Assembly: GCA_021200475.1 (NCBI GenBank)
Contig: JAJQGP010000068.1
Location: 1-53,075, forward strand
DNA length: 53,075 bases
Reading direction: 5' to 3'
DNA from: Lachnospiraceae bacterium
Lineage (GTDB): Bacteria > Bacillota > Clostridia > Lachnospirales > Lachnospiraceae
The position numbers were made by a program, and so were the translations under genes. The notes under the pieces are model-generated. The model was given only the letters and a program-made list of their open reading frames with translations. It was not told where the DNA came from and made no database searches. Within the stretch, counting starts at the first letter, position 1; every line of letters starts with the position of its first letter. This document shows positions 1-8,822 of this stretch, in pieces.

Positions 1-564
1 CGCCGCCTCCAGAACGAATTCCGGAATGTTCCGGCGAAGTACTCGAAGCTGAAAGGTTCCAGGCTCATGCTGCTTACAAAAAAGTGCAACCAGAGAACCT
101 ACTGGGAAGCTTACGGGTATGAGGAAAAACTCGCGCGCCTTCAGGCCCTGCTCGCTGAATTTCCGGACCTGTGTGAGGTATTTGATGCCCTGCAGGAATA
201 CCATTTCATCTGCACAGCTGACACGGAACCCATCCGCCGGCTCAGGCTGACCGAATGGATCAACAAGTATCTGTCTTCTGAAGTCGAGGAAGTCCGTGAT
301 GCCGCCAAAACTGTCCAGAACTGGAAAGAAAATATTTTGAACAGTTTCACTCACGGCATTACGAACGGCCCGGTGGAAGCCTTAAATAATCAAATCAAGC
401 GGCTGAAGAAGATCTCCTGCGGCGTCCATGACTTTGAAGGCTTCCGGAAACGGATCCTTCTGTGCTTCGGAACCACCAGCTTTGTCCGTAACCAGTACAC
501 CATCTTCGGCGAAAAACACGCCCATAAGATATCCATCAAGAAGGAGGATTTAAGCCATGATTAA
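1..564 (+). CDS. ISL3-family transposase, C-terminal part
   Basis: The frame is open from the first base of the window, so the N-terminus lies outside. The visible part is the C-terminal half of an ISL3 (IS204/IS1001/IS1096/IS1165) DDE transposase. The strongest sign is the block around residues 115-150, containing GPVEALNNQIKRLKK and then FEGFRKRILLCFG, which is the family's conserved end with the final catalytic Glu in the VEA.N motif. It catalyses cut-and-paste movement of its own element. The stop overlaps the start of the small gene at 557, and an AAGGAGG site at 541-547 serves that downstream gene. The element ends somewhere before about 1290, where it interrupts a glycosyltransferase gene read from the other strand. 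Confidence 0.85.
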   Translation, partial: RRLQNEFRNVPAKYSKLKGSRLMLLTKKCNQRTYWEAYGYEEKLARLQALLAEFPDLCEVFDALQEYHFICTADTEPIRRLRLTEWINKYLSSEVEEVRDAAKTVQNWKENILNSFTHGITNGPVEALNNQIKRLKKISCGVHDFEGFRKRILLCFGTTSFVRNQYTIFGEKHAHKISIKKEDLSHD

Positions 565-868
565 CAATGTATCCCACCACTTTGACCCCGATGATGATTT
601 TTACGCCCATATCCCCCACGTCAGATGCGTGCACGGGGAGTGCCCCTGCAGCCGCTCCAGCCTCTGCGATATCTGGACGGAATTCCAGATCAGCCAGGTT
701 TCCCTCGGAGAATGTAACGAACTCCTGCACGGCAACTGGCTGGAGATAACACGCCTCCGGAACTACACAGACTACCTGCAAAAGCTCCTCAAAAACAACG
801 GTATCGACCACGAGAGCGAGTTCCAGGCGTGGGATTCCATGATAGAAGAACCCGATCCGGAGGAATGA
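557..868 (+). CDS. Small Cys-containing protein translationally coupled to the transposase
   Basis: 103 codons, not recognised. The ATG lies inside the last codons of the transposase (8-bp overlap), preceded by a strong AAGGAGG at 541-547, so the two are probably translationally coupled. The N-terminal third is His/Cys-rich, with HVRCVHGECPCSRSSLC around residues 22-38, which could bind a metal. The rest is helical and acidic at the end (EEPDPEE). It may be an accessory protein of the ISL3 element or a passenger. No function is claimed. Confidence 0.5.
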   Translation: MINNVSHHFDPDDDFYAHIPHVRCVHGECPCSRSSLCDIWTEFQISQVSLGECNELLHGNWLEITRLRNYTDYLQKLLKNNGIDHESEFQAWDSMIEEPDPEE

Positions 869-1290
869 AGCCAAAGATGGTTCCAGAACCCATGAGCCTC
901 TTTGCACATAATATTCAGTTGTATAAACCCGGTATTTTACCAACCAGCCATCCTGCGCCCGCAGGGTGGCCTTTCTTCCCGGAAATGGCCAATATAATAG
1001 AGCCCCTCAAGGCCCTACCCATAACCATCCGGTATTAAACTGTCCGGTTGTAAAAATGTTATCAGTATCATAAAACTTGCCTTTCTGTATCTGTATAGGT
1101 TTATGGCATGGCTGCCACCTACTTGCCACCCTAATTGAATGCCAGAACCACTCCTGCTTCTGAGAAATACCGTGGCAGGGGGTGGTGTTCTGCACCCTTC
1201 TTTTCCCCAATTTCTTACCAAATGCCCAGAAGGCCTGTAGTTAAGCGGCCTGAGGGCGTTTTCCTACCGCCATTTCACGGAGCGCCGGAG
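869..1290. other. Non-coding right part of the ISL3 element up to the broken glycosyltransferase
   Basis: No credible gene is seen here. A strong hairpin sits at 947-970. The homology of the minus-strand GT2 fragment stops near 1290, so the insertion boundary is placed at about 1275-1295. I could not identify the terminal inverted repeat because the left end is outside the window. Confidence 0.4.
947..970 (+). terminator. Hairpin downstream of the transposase unit
   Basis: GCCATCCTGCG and CGCAGGGTGGC form a stem of about 11 bp (one G-T pair) with a 2-nt loop, followed on the plus strand by CTTTCTTC. This is consistent with a rho-independent terminator for the transposase and the small gene. 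Confidence 0.5.
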
Positions 1291-1487
1291 ATACCGTGAA
1301 TTGATGAACAGTCGGCAGAACTCTTTTCTATTTCAGCCCAAGTCCGATCAGTAGAGCCATCATCCACGCATACAAGCTCGTATGGGATTTCAGCAGACTC
1401 TAACACAGTACCTATCGCCGAAACAGCCAATGGCAACATTTCTTCTTCATTATACGATGGAATTATCACTGATAATAGACCACGCAT
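1275..1487 (-). pseudogene. Family 2 glycosyltransferase, N-terminal fragment cut by the IS
   Basis: The start ATG at 1487 has an AGAAGGGA site upstream. The first 55 residues are a GT2 N-terminus: LLSVIIPSYNEEE followed by ELVCVDDGSTDRTW, the nucleotide-binding beginning with its DDGS motif. They resemble the complete GT2 at 48593-49561. After HGIS, where the family continues with FSRNFGKE, the sequence changes to unrelated DNA and reaches a stop, so more than 200 residues are missing. It was probably the last gene of the polysaccharide operon before the ISL3 insertion. It would have transferred a sugar to a lipid carrier or a glycan. It is not functional as it stands. Confidence 0.75.
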
Positions 1488-1582
1488 TCAATCCCTTCTC
1501 CGTTTTGATAGTTATAGTTTTATGTCCCAACGAAATAATAGAAACTATTTTTAGGTAACTGCTACTGCAATAATCTCTCTCA

Positions 1583-2649
1583 TTATTTCAAATTGTACTT
1601 CTTATTATAGACATAATGCAAAAGCCAAAAGGCGGGTTCCATAGGGAGCAAGAAAGTCAATAATTTCAAAAGCGTGTTTCTTCTTGGAGCCGATAAAGCT
1701 TCCTTCCTGAATGCATAAGGATATACAGCATTTATCTTCAGTTCCTTCAACTCAGCCTTTACAAATTCTTTATCAGGAAGGCAAGCTAGAGTATAAGCCA
1801 CGTTTTCCTGAGAATGATGAATCTTATTCTGAAGTTCTGCTTCAAATTCATCTGGCACTGTAACTTTCTGACCCTCATAAGTCTCAAGCATTTCACGCAT
1901 TGCCTTATAATAAGCCACGGCCCTTGAAGCACTTTTGGAATGCATCACAGAAGTATTTCTGATTCTATAGTAATAACAAATTGCATCACATTTATGCCGA
2001 TTAGGCTTAGAGAGTCTCATGTTCCAGTAAAACAGAGTATCCTCTTGAGCTATCATTCCTTTATTGAAGAATAAGCTATTATTCAACAAATATTCACGTT
2101 TAATAGGTCCTGCCCAAATAACATTCATTTTTATACCCTGCTCATCTGTAGGCAAATCATCTGATCTTTCAAAATTCAGATTACCCACCGATATTTCTGG
2201 TATGGGATTTCCATCAATGAATCTCTGGTAGTTTCCCAATAGCACATCCGCATTTGACTCCTTTACATATTGCAGCATAGGCATAACAGCAGAAGCATTC
2301 AAAACATCATCAGGATCAATGAACCAGATGTACTTTCCATTTGCTTCTCTTATCAATCGATTTCTACTATATGACACGCCACGATTACTTTCATTCCTCA
2401 AAATACGCATTTGAGGATTTCCCTTTTTTATTTGCTCCAAAACGCGAGCAGAATCATCTGTAGAACAATCATCAACACATACAATTTCATAGTTTATGAC
2501 ATTTAAATCAACCGCTACAATAGAATCTATACATTCTTGTAGATATGCAGCTACGTTAAATACAGGGAGACAAAAGGAAACTTCAATTTCTTCAGAATCG
2601 GAATACCCCCCCCCCGCAAAATTTCAACAGTATTATTCATATATTTCAT
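1583..2649 (-). CDS. Phase-variable GT2 glycosyltransferase, out of frame here (G10)
   Basis: Start ATG at 2649 with AAGGAG upstream. Codons 12-15 are a run of ten G (2606-2615 on the plus strand as C10). As written the frame runs off after the run and stops after 32 codons. With 8 or 11 G the frame opens into YSDSEEIEVSFCLPVFNVAAY, then CVDDCSTDDS, and on to the end at 1583, giving a normal GT2 of about 354 residues. Downstream parts include a complete GT-A fold (SYSRNRLIREANGKYIWFIDPDD, with the DxD-type metal site) and a C-terminal helical region. The frame is otherwise intact, so this looks like a switchable gene in its OFF state and not a decayed one. The acceptor and donor sugars are unknown. 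It is transcribed after the CapE-like gene. Confidence 0.8.
2606..2615 (-). repeat. G10 homopolymer near the 5' end of a GT2 gene
   Basis: Ten C on the plus strand, read as G10 in codons 12-15 of the minus-strand gene 1583-2649. Lengths of 8 or 11 give the full protein; 10 gives a 32-codon product. This position, right after the start, is typical of a contingency-locus tract. Confidence 0.85.
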
Positions 2650-2678
2650 GTACTCCTTAAAATCTTTTTGTGTCCATC

Positions 2679-3716
2679 TTACTTATTCATGCTGGAAAGC
2701 TCATCTTGAATATAGCTTAAAGCCAACAATTTTTCTTTTACTTGTTCTACATCCAACAAGGCAGTATTGCTAGAGTCAAACTCGTGCAACGGGTTTCTTT
2801 CCGTATCACCGTTAACAAAGTAGTTATCATAGTTAAGATCCCGGTTGTCAGCGGGTACACGATAAAAATCCCCCATGTCTACAGCATGAGAACACTCCTC
2901 ATTGGTAAGCAAGGTTTCATACATCTTCTCACCATGACGAATACCAATAACCTTAATCTCTGTCGATGGATCGAACAACTCTTTCACAGCTTGGGCAAGG
3001 ACACCAATTGTACAAGCCGGTGCCTTCTGAACGAGGATATCACCGCTTGTCCCATGTTCAAAAGCAAACAGAACTAAATCAACCGCCTCATCAAGCGACA
3101 TGATGAATCTCGTCATATTAGGCTCAGTGATTGTAATCGGTTTTCCCTGCTTAATCTGGTCGATCCACAGTGGAATAACAGAGCCCCGGCTGCACATAAC
3201 ATTACCATATCTGGTGCAGCAAATCTTGGTGTTCTCAGAGTTTCTTGCCTTGGCCACAGCAACACGTTCTTCAAGGGCTTTTGTGACGCCCATAGCGTTA
3301 ACGGGATAAGCAGCCTTATCAGTAGACAGGCAGATTACGCACTTAACCCCTTCCTCAATTGCGGCAGTCAGAACATTATCCGTTCCGAGTACATTAGTGC
3401 GTACAGCTTCCATCGGAAAGAACTCGCAAGACGGAACCTGCTTAAGAGCTGCCGCATGGAATATGTAATCAACACCGTGAATTGCCGTGCGAACAGAGTT
3501 AATATCTCTAACGTCACCGATAAAGAATTTAATCTTACCTGCAACCTCTGGCATGTTCGCTTGGAATTCATGGCGCATATCGTCCTGCTTCTTCTCGTCT
3601 CGTGAAAATACACGAATCTCCCCGATGTCGGTTTTAATAAAACGGTTTAATACAGCATTACCGAAGGAACCAGTGCCTCCTGTGATCATTAATGTTTTTC
3701 CTGCGAAGAGTCCCAT
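2679..3716 (-). CDS. CapE/FlaA1-like UDP-GlcNAc 4,6-dehydratase
   Basis: 345 residues, an extended short-chain dehydrogenase that should oxidise and dehydrate UDP-GlcNAc to a 4-keto-6-deoxy sugar nucleotide (inverting type) for the polysaccharide. Seen: an N-terminal NAD(P) site TGGTGSFGNAV (residues 12-22), RVFSRDEKKQ (typical for the FlaA1/CapE group), the STDKAAYPVNAMGVTKALEE active-site segment where Met replaces the usual Tyr of YxxxK, and the TRYGNVMCSRGSVIPLW block. Start ATG at 3716 has GGAGG upstream. CapF- and CapG-like partners of the FucNAc pathway are not in the window, so the final sugar cannot be named. It lies between the flippase and the switched-off GT2. Confidence 0.85.
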   Translation of the reverse strand: MGLFAGKTLMITGGTGSFGNAVLNRFIKTDIGEIRVFSRDEKKQDDMRHEFQANMPEVAGKIKFFIGDVRDINSVRTAIHGVDYIFHAAALKQVPSCEFFPMEAVRTNVLGTDNVLTAAIEEGVKCVICLSTDKAAYPVNAMGVTKALEERVAVAKARNSENTKICCTRYGNVMCSRGSVIPLWIDQIKQGKPITITEPNMTRFIMSLDEAVDLVLFAFEHGTSGDILVQKAPACTIGVLAQAVKELFDPSTEIKVIGIRHGEKMYETLLTNEECSHAVDMGDFYRVPADNRDLNYDNYFVNGDTERNPLHEFDSSNTALLDVEQVKEKLLALSYIQDELSSMNK

Positions 3717-3736
3717 AATAATTCATCCTCCAATTT

Positions 3737-5251
3737 TTATTTGTGATTAAATATCTTTGATAAAATCGATTTCATCATATTTTTTTCTGCATCATTTGCT
3801 CCAAACAGTATAAAGCCAAGAGCAAATATCAGCACGTAAACAGTACCACCAGCCAAGAAAGATACAACAGTGTTAGAAATGAAATGTGTTAGAATAAGAG
3901 CTGCTACTGCTCCAATTACTTGGTAGATTAATATTCCTTTATATGCTTTTCTATAAAGGTAAATCATATTCATATTCAAAGCTTTATCGTAATATACATT
4001 TAAAAGGGTAACTTGAAAAATCATTGTTGATACAGCCGTAGCACTAGCCGCGCCAACGATCCCCCACTTATCAATCCAAATAACCGTTAATACAATGTTA
4101 ACCACAGTGGTTAGAATGAGTGATATTGTTCTCGGTTTTGTAAGATTCATAACATTTAAAACATCTTGCATAACCCCGTTCGTTAAATAAATACACATTG
4201 GAACGCTCACTATCAGTGCTATCGTCCAAGCTTCCAAATATGCCGAGCCATATACAATAGTTATGAACTCCCGTCCTACTGAAATAAACCCAAACAGTAC
4301 AGTACCTCCAATAATCGTTACTAGCCTACACGGTTGAATAATAGAATCTACCAGTTGCCTACCTCTTAGGCCACTAGAAACACTGCGAGCAATCTGTGGA
4401 GTATACATTGAAATTGGAACAGTCCCCAGAGAAGAAAATATTTGAAATATATACATCGCAACGGTATACAATGCGACTGTTTCTGGGTCAATTTTAATTC
4501 CGATAACAAACTTATCAACATTACTATTAGCTTGATTTGACAATCCCTGTATAAATATCGCAATACTTAAAGGAAGTGAACTTTTAAGGATTGTCCTATC
4601 AAAGAATCTAAAATTAAATCTGATATGATAGCGTTTTCTGCAATATATGTATGTTATTGTGCATTGCACCAGGCTTAATATAAAATCAACTATTGCAATA
4701 ATAATTGAATACTTCCAATTGAGAATCAGGACTACCAGCAAAAATACACGAAGAACCTGTCTAGCAATTGACATTATAGAATTATAAGTATATTGTTCAA
4801 ACGCAAGGACAATCCCGCATAATGTCGAATTGCAGAATGAAAAAACCAAATACAATGTCACAAAGATAAAAATATATCTGCCATATATTATCTGTGAAGA
4901 TGTTAATGAATTGGCATAGATGAAGTCTATTGAAAAATAGAATATTGCTGAGACAATCAGAATTAAAACCACAAGTAAGCATGTTTCGCCCCATATTGTA
5001 GCTGCATTTTTGTTAATCTCAACCTCATCTGCATCGTTGCTGCGGCAAACAGACAAATTACGAGTCATTACCGTTCCAGTACCAAATTCTAATAGTACCA
5101 GATAATTTGCAAAAGAAGCCATCGTCTGATATACACCATACTCGGTGTCTCCAAGCATACGCAGCAAAAAGGATGACAAAAACAGCCCAACAAGCATATT
5201 TAAGAATGTATTTGTGTACGATAATATAATTCCAGCTCTTCTACTCTTCAT
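3737..5251 (-). CDS. Wzx-type polysaccharide flippase
   Basis: 504 residues, about 12-14 hydrophobic segments along the whole length, MATE/MOP-fold type. The N-terminus (GIILSYTNTFLNMLVGLFLSSFLLRMLGDTEYGVYQ) is the usual start of Wzx/RfbX family proteins. It should move undecaprenyl-diphosphate-linked repeat units across the cytoplasmic membrane to the EpsG-like polymerase encoded two genes upstream in the operon. The start at 5251 has AAGGAG upstream. Codon use and base composition are AT-rich like its neighbours. No frame damage or homopolymer longer than 6 was seen. Confidence 0.88.
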   Translation of the reverse strand: MKSRRAGIILSYTNTFLNMLVGLFLSSFLLRMLGDTEYGVYQTMASFANYLVLLEFGTGTVMTRNLSVCRSNDADEVEINKNAATIWGETCLLVVLILIVSAIFYFSIDFIYANSLTSSQIIYGRYIFIFVTLYLVFSFCNSTLCGIVLAFEQYTYNSIMSIARQVLRVFLLVVLILNWKYSIIIAIVDFILSLVQCTITYIYCRKRYHIRFNFRFFDRTILKSSLPLSIAIFIQGLSNQANSNVDKFVIGIKIDPETVALYTVAMYIFQIFSSLGTVPISMYTPQIARSVSSGLRGRQLVDSIIQPCRLVTIIGGTVLFGFISVGREFITIVYGSAYLEAWTIALIVSVPMCIYLTNGVMQDVLNVMNLTKPRTISLILTTVVNIVLTVIWIDKWGIVGAASATAVSTMIFQVTLLNVYYDKALNMNMIYLYRKAYKGILIYQVIGAVAALILTHFISNTVVSFLAGGTVYVLIFALGFILFGANDAEKNMMKSILSKIFNHK

Positions 5252-5266
5252 TAAAAAATAAACTCC

Positions 5267-6382
5267 TTACCTTTTTCGCACTTCAGCTTCACTCATGATC
5301 CCTGATGCAAATTGTTCTCCCTCTAAGTATCTACAAAAACAATCCACAGCATTTGACGGAGAATATTGAGTTGTCATGGTTGCTATAGCATTTTGAGAAA
5401 CAAGATTGCGTAAATCACTATCTTCTATCAGTTGCTTAACGCACGAATAATATTTATTATAATCATTCCACCTGCAAGAGAAACCGTTCTCTCCATCTCT
5501 AATCATAAACGGAACTGCCCCCATAGCTGAAGAAGCTACGACAGTGCATCCTGCTGTCATTGCCTCATTAACGACAACACCCCAACCTTCATGATAATCC
5601 GATGTAGCGAGAAAAATATCTGACAGACCCATGAGCTTATGTATTTCCTGTGGTGGCATTGCATCTTTTAAATCTACATAACCAACCAGTCCTTTATCAC
5701 TAATCATCTTCAATAGGTTATCTTTCAACTCCCCATATCCGACTATTGTTAATCTATACTCAATATCATCCCTCTTTAATTTTTCAGCAATACGTATGCA
5801 GGTTTCGGGATGTTTCCACTTTATGAATCTTCCAGTCCACAAAATTGAGATAGGAGTACCCCCCCCACGATTATACGAGTCTATCTCGATATTTGGGAAA
5901 TAACCCCATTGTAACATTTTGCCTTTATAACCGGAGATGCGAAGGCCATATGGGAGAAACGCTGAAGCACATAAAACAGCAAAATTATTATCTTCACGAA
6001 TTCTTCTACGAACACTTTTCAAAGTACTTGGAATTATGCAACGCCACGTACCTTTCTTGTAAAATCTCTCGCTAAAAAGAAAACATTTCTTCCCCTGTGC
6101 CAGAAACGAATCAAAAATTCTGTCAGTAACTCCACCTACAATTCCTACATCTGCCCAGTTTACTACATCTTTCAGCAATTCATTTCTTACCACTTTGTCT
6201 TCTGGTAAGACAACTGTATAAGAATATTTATCGCTTAAATCAGTAAAACCAGCATCAATCCTATATTGCGGTAATTTTCCAAAAAGTACAGTCTTGAAGT
6301 CATTACCTAACCTATCATAAAAGGCATTACATAATCCCTCTTGATGTGTTGAAAGAACATCCAAAAAAATCGCAAGCTTCAC
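5267..6382 (-). CDS. Phase-variable GT4 glycosyltransferase, in frame here (G8)
   Basis: A family 4 (GT-B) glycosyltransferase. I place the start at the GTG at 6382 (MKLAIFLDVLS), which has GGAGG eight bases upstream. An ATG pair at 6395-6400 is in frame but lacks a site. The second Rossmann half carries ISILWTGRFIKWKHPE, LTIVGYGELKD and the C-terminal ATSDYHEGWGVVVNEAMTAGCTVVAS block with its donor-binding Glu residues. A G8 run (5859-5866) codes for the linker RGGGT at about residue 173, between the two halves, and is in frame. Gain or loss of one G would cut off the entire donor-binding domain. It follows the polymerase gene. Confidence 0.85.
   Translation of the reverse strand: MKLAIFLDVLSTHQEGLCNAFYDRLGNDFKTVLFGKLPQYRIDAGFTDLSDKYSYTVVLPEDKVVRNELLKDVVNWADVGIVGGVTDRIFDSFLAQGKKCFLFSERFYKKGTWRCIIPSTLKSVRRRIREDNNFAVLCASAFLPYGLRISGYKGKMLQWGYFPNIEIDSYNRGGGTPISILWTGRFIKWKHPETCIRIAEKLKRDDIEYRLTIVGYGELKDNLLKMISDKGLVGYVDLKDAMPPQEIHKLMGLSDIFLATSDYHEGWGVVVNEAMTAGCTVVASSAMGAVPFMIRDGENGFSCRWNDYNKYYSCVKQLIEDSDLRNLVSQNAIATMTTQYSPSNAVDCFCRYLEGEQFASGIMSEAEVRKR
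5859..5866 (-). repeat. G8 homopolymer in GT4 gene (ON length)
   Basis: Eight C on the plus strand, read as GGG GGG GG(T) in the linker between the two halves of the GT4 at 5267-6382. At 8 the frame is open. Plus or minus one would truncate the protein. Confidence 0.8.
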
Positions 6383-6415
6383 TCTAATACCCTCCATCAT
6401 CAGAAATTCAATTTC

Positions 6416-7459
6416 TTACCAACAGAAAGAGTATGGTAAGAATTCACTTCCATTGAGTCTATATGCAAAAAGGATTATGGATATAAACGCTATCAATATC
6501 CTCATCAAATCCTTCTGATCCTCAACTACTATCTCCTGGGCATTTGGCAATAAGACAAGCTGTGAAAACATGAAATAGAAACTTATACGTTCAGCGGCTA
6601 AAGCACCAAAATACCTCATCAGATAGCAAACGACCCCAGCTAACAACATGAAAAAGGCAGGAGTCTGCTCATTTCCGTCCTTAATGTCTTCATTCCATAC
6701 AACAGTTAAAAGAATAATTATTAGATACACAGCTACCGCTATGAATCCGCCGCTACTTACTGTGTCATAGTATTCTCTGTCGAACAATGTATTTGCAAAT
6801 TCCATTATTCGGCTTAATGAAGAAAATATAATAACAGAAGCTATCATTAAGATCACTATTGTGCGGCCATTATATTTCAATCCACAAAGGATATATACTA
6901 TCAAAAACACAATTGCAGTCTGATGAAAAAGGGTTGCAAACGTCACTAAAATGATAAACGGTATGAGATGTCTTTTCTTTGCTTGCTCATAAGCAAATAA
7001 GCATATACACATAGCTAAACTTTGTCGCATACCCTGCAATTCAAACGTAAACAAGCCCAAGGTTATAAATAATACAATAGACAACGCAATATCTTTGCTG
7101 TTATGATCCACAAAATAAAAGAGGACGATAATATATATTAGAGAAGTGATAACCAACAGCCACTGAGGATCCTTAAAAACTCTCGATAAACCATAAATAA
7201 AAAACTGAGAACCAATTTCATATGAATCGGGATTATAAAAATTACTCCATGTTGTGCTTTGGATTGCGCGTTTCATAGCCTCATAATAATGCGTTGTATC
7301 TGCGCTGCCCAAACTATAATTGCGACACCCCATCACGACAAACATAGCTATGCCACAAATTATATAAAATCTACGTTTCTGTTGTTTATCCTCGTTCAAA
7401 TCTGGAAAAGCATATCCCAAAACTAGTGGAAATGCTGCCAGAACTAGATAAATCGCCAT
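6416..7459 (-). CDS. EpsG-family (Wzy-like) polysaccharide polymerase
   Basis: 347 residues, almost entirely hydrophobic, with about ten membrane segments. The N-terminal pattern, a hydrophobic segment followed by a polar loop and CRNYSLGSADTTHYYEAM, is typical of the EpsG family (the motif xGxDTxxY after the second segment). Another family-like block is FELQGMRQSLAMCICLFAYE. It should polymerise repeat units on the outer face of the membrane. Start ATG at 7459 has AGGAG upstream. It lies between two GT4 genes in the same operon. Confidence 0.82.
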   Translation of the reverse strand: MAIYLVLAAFPLVLGYAFPDLNEDKQQKRRFYIICGIAMFVVMGCRNYSLGSADTTHYYEAMKRAIQSTTWSNFYNPDSYEIGSQFFIYGLSRVFKDPQWLLVITSLIYIIVLFYFVDHNSKDIALSIVLFITLGLFTFELQGMRQSLAMCICLFAYEQAKKRHLIPFIILVTFATLFHQTAIVFLIVYILCGLKYNGRTIVILMIASVIIFSSLSRIMEFANTLFDREYYDTVSSGGFIAVAVYLIIILLTVVWNEDIKDGNEQTPAFFMLLAGVVCYLMRYFGALAAERISFYFMFSQLVLLPNAQEIVVEDQKDLMRILIAFISIILFAYRLNGSEFLPYSFCW

Positions 7460-7469
7460 TATTGTTCTC

Positions 7470-8720
7470 CTAATTTATAATATCGTCGTACATGCTAATA
7501 AAATCTTTTGTATTCTTTTTTCTGTCATGGATTTTCTCCGCGAAAGAAATAGCATTATTTGAAATTGAATTGGCGAGCACTGGATTTTCAAATATCTCGC
7601 AAATTCGATATGCTAGCAATTCATAATCTGGAAAATCGTAGAAAAACCCACTCTTCCCGTCTTCTAACAAATCAGTCATACCACCTCTAAAAGCTGCAAT
7701 ACTTGGTGTGCCAATGTGGATTGCTTCCCTCAGGGTCGCGGATGCATTTTCGCAAGCTGATGGAATAACGCAGACATTCGATTTCTGCATGATACCTATA
7801 ACTCCGTTAGTATCCAGTCTATTAAGAAACTCCACGTTATCTTCTAAGTCTAATTCCCTTATCAATTTAGAGATATACTTTGTATATCCTGATGTGATGA
7901 CTAACTTACCTTCTATCGCTTTAGGTGCAAGGAAATATGCCTTCACATCCGGATATCTTCTTCTAACAAGATCAAGAGCCTTTAAAACAATATGTCCGCC
8001 CTTCAAAGGTGTCTGTGCAGATGTAGATGCATATATCGTGTGCTTTTCACAAGTAACTAGCTCCCATTTCTTCGCATTATAAAACTCATCCCTCAAGTTA
8101 TAATAGCAACGATAGTACTTCAGATTTGGATTTATCGAAAGCATAAATGCCTTGTCCCAATCTGTCCTGCCCGTAGCATAGCTCATCTTGGAAATAATTT
8201 CTCGTTCATAACGTGAATTTTTCAAAGATAGGATTTTTCGTTCTATCATGCCATTCAAATGTAGATTTTCTTTCAAAGTACGATAATGTAATAGCTCTCT
8301 TATGGTCAAATCCGCTGTGTGAGATTTAGAAATCTTTGAAACTACACCCTGTATAGAAAGGACATATTTCTTATCAGGATAGTTTCTCAAGTACGAAATA
8401 CTGTGTGTATATTCTGTACCATGAATATGTACGATTTCTGGTTTAAAGTCATCTTCAACCTGATTCCAATAGCGAATCAAACTCTTGTTATAAAACATAA
8501 ATGATTTGCTTCCACCTGGAATTAAGTAATATGTAATTTCTTCAAGTTGAATTTTCTTAAACTCTTTTCCATACACACATGCTATCGCCAAATTGATATT
8601 TTCCGATTGTGATATGGATTTTGAAAGTTCAAACATCCACGTTCCGCTGCTCCCCGTTTGAATGCCTAATGCTTTTGCCAAGTCCGGCAAAACCATGATA
8701 ACGATCCATAAAATATTCAT
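7470..8720 (-). CDS. GT4 glycosyltransferase, paralogue of the next gene, without a G tract
   Basis: 416 residues. GT-B fold with NILWIVIMVLPDLAKALGIQTGSSGTWM at the N-terminus and the C-terminal SACENASATLREAIHIGTPSIAAFRGG block. It is clearly a paralogue of 8823-10066 over its whole length (same LADxLGxQTxSSGTWM start, same HIHGTEY and SIQGV motifs). At the place where the paralogue has a G8 run, this gene codes the same RGG with AGA GGT GGT, so it cannot slip there. The ATG at 8720 has GGAAGG upstream with long spacing. The substrate is unknown. The two genes probably arose by tandem duplication and may add related sugars. Confidence 0.85.
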   Translation of the reverse strand: MNILWIVIMVLPDLAKALGIQTGSSGTWMFELSKSISQSENINLAIACVYGKEFKKIQLEEITYYLIPGGSKSFMFYNKSLIRYWNQVEDDFKPEIVHIHGTEYTHSISYLRNYPDKKYVLSIQGVVSKISKSHTADLTIRELLHYRTLKENLHLNGMIERKILSLKNSRYEREIISKMSYATGRTDWDKAFMLSINPNLKYYRCYYNLRDEFYNAKKWELVTCEKHTIYASTSAQTPLKGGHIVLKALDLVRRRYPDVKAYFLAPKAIEGKLVITSGYTKYISKLIRELDLEDNVEFLNRLDTNGVIGIMQKSNVCVIPSACENASATLREAIHIGTPSIAAFRGGMTDLLEDGKSGFFYDFPDYELLAYRICEIFENPVLANSISNNAISFAEKIHDRKKNTKDFISMYDDIIN

Positions 8721-8822
8721 TTGTCTGTCCGCCTTCCTTAATCATATAATAAGCTGACAGCACATACATAGACAAAGAAAGACTTTGAATCTTATAAACA
8801 GGGTTGAATCGTCTTATTTCTT

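Noticed and set aside
2606-2615. Simple sequencing error as the only explanation for the frameshift
   Set aside because: Cannot be excluded for this one tract, but four G tracts confined to glycosyltransferase genes of one operon are not explained by random error.
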